DNA of 6,997 nt from Eubacteriales Family XIII. Incertae Sedis bacterium (GCA_031287295.1 JAITTH010000137.1:1-6997); one strand, 5' to 3'. Shown: positions 1-6,413, counted from the first letter of the stretch. The notes: generated by a model from the letters alone, not told the origin. Translations and numbers: made by a program.

Positions 1-346
1 GCTGCCGTATTTAACCTGTCTTGGACCGTATAGCGTCGGCAAAGCCATTCTTCAAAAAGCCTTTGCGCGCAAAGAAATAGACGGCGACGATGTCCCCTCG
101 CGATTTCCCGGACTTGGTGTTTCGGGCAGTCTCGGTCGAATTCTCACCTCATACGTTCTTCGCGTGCTGCTGTTTGTGGCATTGGTATTCTTTTCTGCAA
201 TCTTTTTTCAGGAAGCTTTTTTTTCGGCGATCGAGCTTCCGGATTTCGCCACGCCGATTTTAATCGCCGGTGCAGGGATCATGTTTCTCTTATATGATTA
301 TATTTTGGGCTGCATTCTACAAATTTCCAAACGTTACAAATTTTAA
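1..346 (+). CDS. C-terminal part of an unidentified membrane protein (5' truncated by window edge)
   Basis: The frame starting at base 2 is open from the window edge to a TAA at 344-346, giving 114 residues with no start codon that must be used; a GTG at 164 is internal and has no convincing ribosome binding site. The visible part begins with a polar, mixed-charge stretch (about residues 1-50, with KEIDGDD near residues 24-30). Two hydrophobic segments follow, at about residues 55-73 (VLLFVALVFFSAIFF) and 84-107 (around ILIAGAGIMFLLYDYILGCIL), and it ends in a short basic tail, SKRYKF. This supports an integral membrane protein with at least two spans. I do not recognise the family. It ends about 50 bases before the promoter of the next operon. 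I see no clear terminator between them, so read-through is possible. Confidence 0.6.
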   Translation, partial: LPYLTCLGPYSVGKAILQKAFARKEIDGDDVPSRFPGLGVSGSLGRILTSYVLRVLLFVALVFFSAIFFQEAFFSAIELPDFATPILIAGAGIMFLLYDYILGCILQISKRYKF

Positions 347-395
347 CAACCTCAACCTTCTCGCGTGATGCCACGAAATTCATACGAACAATTGT

Positions 396-423
396 TTCAC
401 ACTTCCATTTTTTCGTGTATAAT
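396..423 (+). promoter_or_regulatory. Sigma-A-type promoter of the small ORF-rarA-ispH/rpsA operon
   Basis: A -35 match TTCACA (396-401, 5 of 6 to TTGACA) is separated by 16 bases from a perfect -10 TATAAT (418-423). It lies in an AT-rich spacer and would start transcription near 430, leaving a leader of about 40 bases before the ATG at 471. It is the only strong promoter match I see upstream of this gene set. Confidence 0.7.
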
Positions 424-470
424 GATCTTAAAGTTAAGCAAAGTCGTTTTAGACGCATGAAGGGAGCATT

Positions 471-623
471 ATGGAAATTGGATTAAAAGAAGCTGCCAGA
501 GCGAAAAAAAGAGGGAAATGTGGCGGGAGAATCGTGTCGCTTGGTCTTGCCGCTCTTCTCATTGCTATGATTTATGGGCTGTGTAAAGATACTGAAAAAC
601 CGGAGGACGAAACCGATCAATGA
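471..623 (+). CDS. Small single-span membrane protein, 50 aa, coupled to rarA
   Basis: This short ORF starts at ATG 471, four bases after a Shine-Dalgarno-like AGGGAG (461-466), and ends at TGA 621-623. The TGA overlaps the rarA start as ATGA. The 50-residue product has a basic N-terminal third (AKKRGKCGGR, residues 11-20), one hydrophobic segment at about residues 21-37 (IVSLGLAALLIAMIYGL), and an acidic polar tail (KDTEKPEDETDQ). By the positive-inside rule the N-terminus should be cytoplasmic and the tail outside. Its position straight after a good promoter, with its own ribosome binding site and the overlap with rarA, argues that it is translated. Cys38 follows YGL, which is not a proper lipobox, so I do not call it a lipoprotein. 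I do not recognise the family. It could be a functional microprotein or mainly a leader that couples translation into rarA. Confidence 0.6.
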   Translation: MEIGLKEAARAKKRGKCGGRIVSLGLAALLIAMIYGLCKDTEKPEDETDQ

Positions 624-1897
624 TCCCGCTCTCTACCCGCATGCGTCCGCGGACGCTTGATGAATTTGTCGGGCAGAGGCAATTTTTGTATCCGGGCTCA
701 CTCCTGTATAACGCGATTCGCAACAAAACATTCGATTCTGCCGTTTTTTTCGGTCCTCCCGGAACAGGGAAAACGACACTCGCGCGTATGATCGCAGGGG
801 AGCTCGATGTAAATTTCACGGAGATCAACGCATCCACGACCGGGATCAAGGAGCTGAAAGCGCTCATCGAAGATGCGAAGACAAAGTTTTTCGGTCTTCA
901 AAAAAAGCAGACCTATGTGTATATTGACGAATTTCATAGATGGAACAAACTTCAACAAGACAGTCTTCTGAAGGCGCTTGAGGACGGTGTTTTACGCTTC
1001 ATAGGAAGCACAACCGAAAACCCCTATTTTGCAATCAACAACGCGGTGCTTTCCCGCGTTGGTTCAATTTATGAGTTTATGCCCCTCGAAACAGAAGATG
1101 TGATTGCCTTGCTTGAACGTGCACTTTCGGACGAGGAAAACGGGCTCGGCGCCATGAATCTCAAAATCGATTCGCCGACCCTTCGATTGCTTGCCGTTAT
1201 GTCTGCGGGCGATGCTCGCATTGCGCTGGATCGCCTCGGATTCATCGCCGACAACATGGAAGAAAATGCGGAAATCAACGAACAGATGGTTCATGAGGCA
1301 TTGCAGCGACAAACGATTCTCTATGACAAAGAAGAGGATCGATATAATTTGTTGTCTGCCTTACAGAAATCCGTACGCGGAAGCGATCCGGATGCCGCAG
1401 TGCATTATCTGGCGAGGTTGTTGGAAAGTGGCGCAGACATTCTCATGGTCGGTCGTCGCTTGCTTGTCATGGCGTCCGAAGATATTGGAATGGCGTGGCC
1501 ACAGGCGATTTCCGTCGTGACCTCCTGCGTTCAGGCGGCCATGATGGTCGGGCTTCCGGAGGCGAAAATCAATCTGGCACAGGCAACCGTTTTTCTCGCA
1601 TCTTGCCCCAAAAGCAACGCATCCTGGATGGCTTACCAGGCTGCTGCCACAGATATCCACAGTGGCATTACGGGCGATGTGCCCAATCACTTAAAAGATA
1701 CAAGCTACAAAGGCGCAGAGAATCGCGGATTCGGCGGATATCTTTACCCGCACAGTTTCGGCGGTTGGGTAGATCAGCAGTATCTTCCCGACAAACTCAG
1801 CGAAGCAGGCGTGAAATATTATCAGCCGACCAACAATGGAAAAGAAAGTGTTTTCGCGCGATATTTGGAAGAAATAGAAAAAAGAAAACGCGGATGA
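620..1897 (+). CDS. rarA: Replication-associated recombination protein RarA (MgsA/YcaJ family AAA+ ATPase)
   Basis: RarA is a cytoplasmic AAA+ ATPase related to clamp loaders and RuvB. Family members are tetramers that act at stalled replication forks and DNA ends, together with SSB and recombination proteins. The 425-residue length is normal. The N-terminus has the family opening LSTRMRPRTLDEFVGQ (about residues 4-19). Walker A GPPGTGKT is at 45-52, Walker B VYIDE at 100-104 within the diagnostic block IDEFHRWNKLQQD, sensor 1 IGSTTENP at 128-135, and the arginine-finger region LSR at 144-146. The C-terminal tetramerisation region has the family blocks RLLVMASEDIG, AINLA-like KINLAQATVFLA, and YPH...QQYLP. 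The usual HRFNK reads HRWNK here, a mild variant. Start ATG 620 overlaps the preceding stop; GGAGG at 602-606 lies 13 bases upstream, a long spacing, so coupling probably helps initiation. Its own stop overlaps the next start at 1894. Confidence 0.95.
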   Translation: MIPLSTRMRPRTLDEFVGQRQFLYPGSLLYNAIRNKTFDSAVFFGPPGTGKTTLARMIAGELDVNFTEINASTTGIKELKALIEDAKTKFFGLQKKQTYVYIDEFHRWNKLQQDSLLKALEDGVLRFIGSTTENPYFAINNAVLSRVGSIYEFMPLETEDVIALLERALSDEENGLGAMNLKIDSPTLRLLAVMSAGDARIALDRLGFIADNMEENAEINEQMVHEALQRQTILYDKEEDRYNLLSALQKSVRGSDPDAAVHYLARLLESGADILMVGRRLLVMASEDIGMAWPQAISVVTSCVQAAMMVGLPEAKINLAQATVFLASCPKSNASWMAYQAAATDIHSGITGDVPNHLKDTSYKGAENRGFGGYLYPHSFGGWVDQQYLPDKLSEAGVKYYQPTNNGKESVFARYLEEIEKRKRG

Positions 1898-4098
1898 GTG
1901 TGGTTTTATCGGAACATGCCGGATTTTGTTTCGGCGTAAAAAAAGCGGTTGACGCAGCGAGAGATGCCGTAGATCGTTATGCGAAAGAAGGGCGCGCGGT
2001 CTATTCGTGCGGTTCACTCATTCATAATGAACATGTCATCAATACCCTGCGAAAAGAAGGTCTCCAAACGGTGGATCTTCTGGAGGATGTCCCTGTCGGA
2101 TCCGTTCTTGTGGTTCGTTCGCACGGAGAATCGAAGGACTTTTTTATTCGCGCGCAAGAAAAAACCTTGACACTGATCGACACAACCTGCCCCCGTGTTC
2201 GTCACATTCAGAATCTTGTTTCAGATGCTTCTGCCGAGGGAACGCAGATTATTATTGTGGGAAACCGGGAACATCCCGAAGTTCAAGGCATCAACGGTTG
2301 GTGCGAAAATACCGCTTTGATTTTGGAAACGCGTGAAGAAGCGGAAGCCTGTCTCGATCTTCTGTCTTGCGGAGAAAAAAACTTTCTTGTCGTCTGTCAA
2401 ACCACCTTCGAAAAAGATCGATACGACGAAATCGTAAAGACCATTCAAAATGCCAATAATACACGGCAAATCAACGTAAAAGACACCATATGCAATGCGA
2501 CAACCGAACGGCAAACGGCCTGTGCCCGGCTGGCCTCCGAAGTGGATGCGATGATCATTGTCGGAGATAAAAACAGCTCGAATACGCACAAACTTTTTGC
2601 GATTTCAAAAGCACGTTGTCCTCATACGTTTTTTGTTGAAAAATTGAATGATTTACCATTGAAAGATGTTGAAAATTGTAATAGAATAGGCATTACTGCA
2701 GGTGCGTCAACACCTGACTGGATAATTAAGGAGGTCCTTACCGGTATGAACGAATTCAAAAATGAAAGCAACGAACTGAATCCAATGCACGAATTCATGG
2801 ACGAGATTGACAAGGCCCTGAAACTGCCCCGAAACGGAGACATAGTTACAGGCGAGGTCATTCAAGTCACTGAAAAAGACGTAATCGTGAATATTGGATG
2901 CAAGAAAGACGGCATCATCCCCCGCAACGAAGTAACGCTTGAATCAGATCAAACTTTACTCGATCTATTCAAAGAAGGTGATGAAGTACAGGCAAAGGTT
3001 CTAAAGACCGATGATGGCGACGGGAACATCCTTTTATCCAAAAAACGTGTAATCATCAGCGAACATTGGGCAGACATCAACCAGGCGCTCGAAGACAAAG
3101 AGATTCTTGAAGTTTTGGTCACCAAAGAAGTCAATGGTGGTGTCATTGCTTCCTTCCACGAAATCAACGGATTCATTCCGATGTCACAGCTTTCCGACCG
3201 CTACGTCGAAAAAGCAGACGAGTTTGTTGGACAGACGCTCTCGGCAAAGGTCATGCGCGTCGATCAACGCCGTAACAAAGTCGTTTTCTCCCACAAAGCT
3301 GTGTTGAATGAAGAACGTGCAAAACGTATGACAGAAATCTGGGATACAATCAATGTCGGCGATGTCATAGACGGCAAAGTCATGCGCTTCACCGAGTATG
3401 GTGCATTCATTGATATCGGCGGTATCGACGGACTGCTTCATATTTCCGAGATTTCATGGGGAAAACTGCGTCATCCGAGCGAAGTGCTGACCATCGACCA
3501 GGAGATCAGCGTGAAAGTTCTGTCGATGAATCGCGAAAAAGAAAAGATTTCACTCGGCTATAAGCAGAACTTGCCTGAGCCTTGGACCGTGATCGGCGAT
3601 AAATACACGGAAGGTCAGATCATCACAGGAAGGGCTGTTCAGCTTAAAGATTACGGCGTATTTGTCGAACTGGAACCGGGACTCGATGGGCTCGTTCATA
3701 TTTCGGAAATCGCTTTCAAACGCGTAAACAACATTTCTGAGGAGCTAACTGTGGGGCAGACCATCACGGCGAAAATTCTCGAAATCGATCAAGAACGTAA
3801 GCGTATCAGCCTGAGCATCAAAGAAACACTCGATCGCGAGGAAGAAGAAGCGAAGGAAGCTGCGAGAGAAGCTGCCGAAGCTGCAAAAGATACGGAACTT
3901 GAAATGCCGGATCCCGATGCTGTGCCCGACACGAAAACAGCCGACGATGCTGTGGCAACATTCGAAGCCGAGGCCGTAAAGGATACGGAACTTGAAATGC
4001 CGGATCCCGACGCTCCCGCAGATGTTGCGACGCTTGAAGACGCGAAAGAAGCTTTTGGTGCGGACGAAGAAACTGCGCCGGAGGATGCTGAGGCGTAA
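1894..4098 (+). CDS. ispH-rpsA: Bifunctional IspH (HMBPP reductase) - 30S ribosomal protein S1 fusion, 734 aa
   Basis: Residues 1 to about 283 are IspH, the 4Fe-4S enzyme that reduces HMBPP to IPP and DMAPP in the last step of the MEP isoprenoid pathway. The three cluster cysteines are C12 (GFCFGV), C99 (DTTCP) and C200 (DTICNAT). Substrate-site residues are also present: H44, H127, catalytic E129 (EHPEV), the QTT at 169-171, SSN at 228-230 and S272 (GAST). After a linker, residues about 313-645 hold four S1 RNA-binding domains (about 313-385, 400-470, 486-558, 571-645). Domain 2 is divergent in the way ribosome-contacting S1 domains are, and domains 3 and 4 are canonical (YGAFIDIGG, YGVFVELEPG, HISEI). 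An acidic tail with a repeat ends the protein. The frame is also open back to 1495, but the IspH N-terminus fixes ATG 1894, which overlaps the rarA stop as ATGA and lacks a clear Shine-Dalgarno. Fusions of this kind are known in Clostridia. The gene ends at a terminator. Confidence 0.95.
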   Translation: MSVVLSEHAGFCFGVKKAVDAARDAVDRYAKEGRAVYSCGSLIHNEHVINTLRKEGLQTVDLLEDVPVGSVLVVRSHGESKDFFIRAQEKTLTLIDTTCPRVRHIQNLVSDASAEGTQIIIVGNREHPEVQGINGWCENTALILETREEAEACLDLLSCGEKNFLVVCQTTFEKDRYDEIVKTIQNANNTRQINVKDTICNATTERQTACARLASEVDAMIIVGDKNSSNTHKLFAISKARCPHTFFVEKLNDLPLKDVENCNRIGITAGASTPDWIIKEVLTGMNEFKNESNELNPMHEFMDEIDKALKLPRNGDIVTGEVIQVTEKDVIVNIGCKKDGIIPRNEVTLESDQTLLDLFKEGDEVQAKVLKTDDGDGNILLSKKRVIISEHWADINQALEDKEILEVLVTKEVNGGVIASFHEINGFIPMSQLSDRYVEKADEFVGQTLSAKVMRVDQRRNKVVFSHKAVLNEERAKRMTEIWDTINVGDVIDGKVMRFTEYGAFIDIGGIDGLLHISEISWGKLRHPSEVLTIDQEISVKVLSMNREKEKISLGYKQNLPEPWTVIGDKYTEGQIITGRAVQLKDYGVFVELEPGLDGLVHISEIAFKRVNNISEELTVGQTITAKILEIDQERKRISLSIKETLDREEEEAKEAAREAAEAAKDTELEMPDPDAVPDTKTADDAVATFEAEAVKDTELEMPDPDAPADVATLEDAKEAFGADEETAPEDAEA
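2659..2687 (+). promoter_or_regulatory. Candidate internal promoter for a separate S1 transcript
   Basis: Within the last IspH codons there is TTGAAA (2659-2664, 5 of 6 to TTGACA), a 17-base spacer, and TAGAAT (2682-2687, 5 of 6 to TATAAT). The surrounding stretch (about 2637-2730) is clearly more AT-rich than the flanking coding DNA. Transcription would start near 2694, roughly 50 bases before the in-frame ATG at 2746 that opens the S1 half. This is a sequence match only. AT-rich coding DNA gives such matches by chance, but the combination with the downstream Shine-Dalgarno makes it credible. Confidence 0.5.
2728..2748 (+). promoter_or_regulatory. Internal ribosome binding site and ATG for free ribosomal protein S1
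   Basis: AAGGAGGT (2728-2735) is an eight-base match to the anti-Shine-Dalgarno sequence. It lies 10 bases before ATG 2746, which is in frame with the fusion at residue 285. Starting there would give a 450-residue protein with all four S1 domains and no IspH. The SD is encoded by the codons AAG GAG GTC (Lys-Glu-Val), although the gene mostly uses AAA and GAA. The start of the whole fusion (1894) has no comparable site. A later ATG at 2785 (M298) aligns better with the usual S1 N-terminus but has no SD. Confidence 0.55.
3886..4014 (+). repeat. In-frame 31-codon tandem repeat in the acidic tail of S1
   Basis: The 12-residue block KDTELEMPDPDA occurs twice, at 3886-3921 (residues 665-676) and 3979-4014 (residues 696-707). 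The two copies are 93 bases apart and identical at 34 of 36 bases; both differences are silent. Weaker similarity continues after each copy (DDAVATF against EDAKEAF), so the tail looks like nearly two copies of a 31-residue unit. Near-identity at DNA level indicates a recent duplication. Confidence 0.8.
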
Positions 4099-4128
4099 CC
4101 AGCTTAAGTATGGGAAAATACGAAAATC

Positions 4129-4161
4129 AAAAAACGGATTGCTTTCGCAGTCTGTTTTTTT
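4129..4161. terminator. Bidirectional rho-independent terminator between rpsA and recN
   Basis: Bases 4129-4142 pair with 4147-4160 around a TTTC loop. The stem is 14 bp: eight inner pairs (CGGATTGC with GCAGTCTG, two of them G-U) extended by six A-T pairs. A run of seven T (4155-4161) gives the U-tract for the plus strand, and the A run at 4129-4134 gives the U-tract on the minus strand. It sits 30 bases after the S1 stop and about 85 bases beyond the recN stop, so it can end both converging operons. Confidence 0.9.
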
Positions 4162-4189
4162 ATTGCGATTGCGTTTTATTGCGATTGCA
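4158..4189. repeat. Two tandem copies of a 16-bp unit next to the terminator
   Basis: TTTTATTGCGATTGCG (4158-4173) is followed at once by TTTTATTGCGATTGCA (4174-4189), identical at 15 of 16 bases. The first copy overlaps the T-tract of the terminator. It is probably a slippage-type duplication in non-coding DNA, with no evident function. Confidence 0.8.
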
Positions 4190-4244
4190 TAGTCCATGTT
4201 CTGGGTGATACAAGGCAGGCGAGTTTGGGCATAGTGGTGTTATG

Positions 4245-5903
4245 TCAAACGAGGCTAAGCAGCTCGTGCGCCGTTTTTAAGGTGGTTTCGGTCACATTCT
4301 TTCCCCCGAGGAGTCGGGCGATGTCGGATACGCGTGCTTCGTCCTTGAGTTCGATCATGGTTGTGTACGTTGTCGCGTCATCGCTTTGTTTTTCAATCTT
4401 ATAATGATGTTCAGCAAGCGCGGCAATTTGTGGCAGATGTGTGATACAGAGAATCTGCCGATGCTTTGCCATCTGAATGAGTTTTTCGCCGACGATGCTT
4501 GCGGTAACGCCACTAATTCCGGAATCGATTTCATCAAAGATCATGGTTGGCATATAGTCGAACGCAGCGATTACCGATTTGAAGGCAAGCATGATACGCG
4601 ACATTTCTCCGCCCGATGCAAATTTGGCAAGAGAAATCAGGGGTTGCCCCTTGTTTGCAGACAACAAGAACTCGGCTTTGTCCGTTCCGCTTTCGGAAAA
4701 GCAGGCGGGGTCGGATGCGTCACCCGTAAAGCGAATATCGAATTGCGCATCAGAGAAATTTAAGGCGGAAAGTTCTTGCGTAATAGCGCGTACGAGCGTT
4801 TCGGCAGCGGTCTTTCGTAAGGTCGATAGAATCTCGGATTCGGCGCTTAGTTTTTCGGAAGCCGCCGCGTGTTTTTCCGTGAGTTCTGCCTTTTGTGCTT
4901 CGGAGTCGGTAAAGAGAGCGAGTCGCTCCACCGCTTGATCTCTGTAAGCAAGCACTGCGTCAATACTGCCGTTCATGCCACCATACTTATCGACAAGGCG
5001 GTTGAGCACATCCATGCGGGCGATGCTGTCATCGAGCGTGTGCCGCGAAAAGTCCATATTGTCCAAAAGATTGCGAATCGAAGAGACCTGATCTTGCAAC
5101 GCATAATAGGCATCGCTGAGCGAAGAAGCAATTTCCGAAAAGCTATCGGCGAAGTTGCTGATTCCTTGAACATTCCCGAGCGCGCTGCTGACCGTGTCCA
5201 GCGCAGAACGTTCGCCCTCTCCGAGACCTTGGTATGCAGCCGACAGGGCATTCCATATTTGTTCGCTATGCTGTTGTATCTTCACCTGTTCACAAAGTGC
5301 GTTGAATTCCTCGACATTGGGTGCCGCAGCGTTGATTTCGTCAATCTCAAATTGGATGAAATCGCGTTCCCGATCCGAGATCTTTCCTGCATTCTCCAAG
5401 TCAAAGAGAAGGCGTTCGACTTGCGAATACGCCCGGAAGGCATCTGCAACGCGTGCCTTTGCTGGTCTGATTTGTTTTGCGCCAAACAGGTCGATAATCT
5501 CCAAATGCCGTTCCGGATAGAGAAGGCTTTGCTGCTCGTACTGTCCGTGAATGTCGGCAACTTGACGAACAACTTCTTGCAATTGTGCAAGCGTAACGAT
5601 TTCGCCGTCCACACGGCAGATACTCTTTCCGTTCGCCGAAATTTCTCGCGTAATGATCTCGGCTCCGGTTCGAAAAGCTTCCGGAACTTCACTTTCGTCG
5701 ATGATCAGTTGAATGAGCGCCTTGTCTGCGCCGGAGCGCACCATTTGCCTGTCTGCCCGTGCGCCGAGAGCAAGGCTCACCGCCTCAATAATGATGGACT
5801 TTCCCGCTCCGGTTTCGCCTGTGATGACGTTAAATCCGGTATGAAAATCGGTATCGATGTTCTGAATGATTGCGAAATCGCGAATGTGCAAATGGGTAAT
5901 CAT
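4245..5903 (-). CDS. recN: DNA repair protein RecN (SMC-like ATPase)
   Basis: RecN is a cytoplasmic SMC-like ATPase recruited early to DNA double-strand breaks, where it holds or aligns DNA for RecA-dependent repair. At 552 residues it has the normal family length. Walker A GETGAGKS is at residues 29-36 and the RecN-typical block ADIHGQYEQQSLL at about 116-128. A helical, coiled-coil-prone middle follows (about 145-375, with LSAESEILSTLRKTAAETL). The ABC signature FASGGEMSR is at 428-436, Walker B TMIFDEIDSGISG at 453-465, and the H-loop THLPQIAALA at 488-497. I chose ATG 5903 because MITHLHIRDFAIIQN matches the family N-terminus. An upstream in-frame ATG at 5930 would add nine unconserved residues (MTCYNEISS) and overlap argR. 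Neither start has a strong SD. With ATG 5903 the gap to the argR stop is 10 bases, so translation is likely coupled to argR. Confidence 0.95.
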   Translation of the reverse strand: MITHLHIRDFAIIQNIDTDFHTGFNVITGETGAGKSIIIEAVSLALGARADRQMVRSGADKALIQLIIDESEVPEAFRTGAEIITREISANGKSICRVDGEIVTLAQLQEVVRQVADIHGQYEQQSLLYPERHLEIIDLFGAKQIRPAKARVADAFRAYSQVERLLFDLENAGKISDRERDFIQFEIDEINAAAPNVEEFNALCEQVKIQQHSEQIWNALSAAYQGLGEGERSALDTVSSALGNVQGISNFADSFSEIASSLSDAYYALQDQVSSIRNLLDNMDFSRHTLDDSIARMDVLNRLVDKYGGMNGSIDAVLAYRDQAVERLALFTDSEAQKAELTEKHAAASEKLSAESEILSTLRKTAAETLVRAITQELSALNFSDAQFDIRFTGDASDPACFSESGTDKAEFLLSANKGQPLISLAKFASGGEMSRIMLAFKSVIAAFDYMPTMIFDEIDSGISGVTASIVGEKLIQMAKHRQILCITHLPQIAALAEHHYKIEKQSDDATTYTTMIELKDEARVSDIARLLGGKNVTETTLKTAHELLSLV

Positions 5904-5913
5904 GGAAGAAATC

Positions 5914-6363
5914 TCATTGTAACAGGTCATTGAAACGCTTCATCAGCGCGACGATATGAGAAGGGTCTGTTGCAACGATAAAAACGGTGTTATCTCCGGC
6001 AATGCTGCCTAAAATGTGGGGAATCTCCATGGCATCGATGGTTTCTGCTGCGGCATTTGCACAGCCGTTCAACGTTTTGATGACGATGATGTTTCCTGAG
6101 GATGCAACGCTTTGGATGGTTTCCTTGAAAATTTTAACAAAGCGGTCGCTGATGGGTTGTTCCATTTTCCCCGCTTCCACGTATTTATATTTCCCATCGG
6201 CAGTCATGGTCTTGATAAGCTGCAATTCTTTGATGTCACGCGATATGGTTGCCTGCGTTACATGAAATCCGCTTGCGGATAACAGATCAGATAGCCGCTC
6301 CTGCGTATCAATGTCATTTTCTCGAATGAGTTGAAGAATCTTATTTTGTCTTGAATAACGCAT
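5914..6363 (-). CDS. argR: Arginine repressor ArgR/AhrC
   Basis: ArgR is a hexameric transcription factor that binds DNA when loaded with L-arginine, repressing arginine synthesis genes and, in Bacillus, activating catabolic ones. The 149-residue length is typical. The N-terminal winged helix-turn-helix has the family motif VTQATISRDIKELQLIK (about residues 35-51), with the S41-R42 pair that contacts DNA. The C-terminal arginine-binding and hexamer domain shows LNGCANAAAETID (98-110) and GSIAGDNTVFIV (119-130). The usual Gly-Asp-Asp reads Gly-Asp-Asn here (D124, N125); the second position varies in some homologues, so I do not infer loss of function. ATG 6363 has AAGGAAG (6368-6374) just upstream. 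The gene is first in an operon with recN and is preceded by three direct repeats that may be its own operator. Confidence 0.95.
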   Translation of the reverse strand: MRYSRQNKILQLIRENDIDTQERLSDLLSASGFHVTQATISRDIKELQLIKTMTADGKYKYVEAGKMEQPISDRFVKIFKETIQSVASSGNIIVIKTLNGCANAAAETIDAMEIPHILGSIAGDNTVFIVATDPSHIVALMKRFNDLLQ

Positions 6364-6373
6364 GAATCTTCCT

Positions 6374-6403
6374 TTTATACATTTTATACATCAGTTTATA
6401 CAT
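6374..6403 (-). promoter_or_regulatory. Triple TTTATACAT direct repeat in the argR leader, probable operator
   Basis: TTTATACAT (ATGTATAAA on the argR strand) occurs exactly three times, at 6374-6382, 6383-6391 and 6395-6403. The first two abut, and the third is set off by CAG. They lie between the -10 element and the ribosome binding site of argR, roughly +4 to +33, where a bound repressor would block transcription. The unit resembles half of an AT-rich ARG box, so autoregulation by ArgR is the simplest guess. The copies are direct, whereas ARG boxes are usually inverted. Confidence 0.55.
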
Positions 6404-6413
6404 CATTGTAACA

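Noticed and set aside
366..376. Possible terminator after the first partial gene (CGTG-ATGC-CACG)
   Set aside because: The stem is only four base pairs and no T-tract follows, which is not enough to call a terminator.
1495..1893. Upstream extension of the ispH-rpsA frame inside rarA
   Set aside because: The extra 133 codons overlap the conserved C-terminal part of rarA, and the product is basic low-complexity shadow sequence. The IspH N-terminus (SEHAGFCFGVKKAV) fixes the start at 1894.
3992..4192. 66-codon Lys/Arg-rich ORF overlapping the S1 tail
   Set aside because: It is an out-of-frame reading of the acidic repeat and runs through the terminator hairpin. The basic composition is an artefact of the frame shift.
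3745..4197. 150-codon minus-strand ORF opposite the end of rpsA
   Set aside because: It reads the terminator and the acidic repeat backwards, is Phe/Arg-rich and has no ribosome binding site or domain. It is a shadow frame.
5904..5930. Longer recN start at ATG 5930
   Set aside because: The nine added residues do not fit the RecN N-terminus and would overlap argR. The family normally begins a few residues before the FAI motif, which fits ATG 5903.
4869..5933. 354-codon open frame on the plus strand, antisense to recN
   Set aside because: It lies wholly opposite a confident recN gene, has no ribosome binding site and shows no recognisable domain. It is a long shadow frame.
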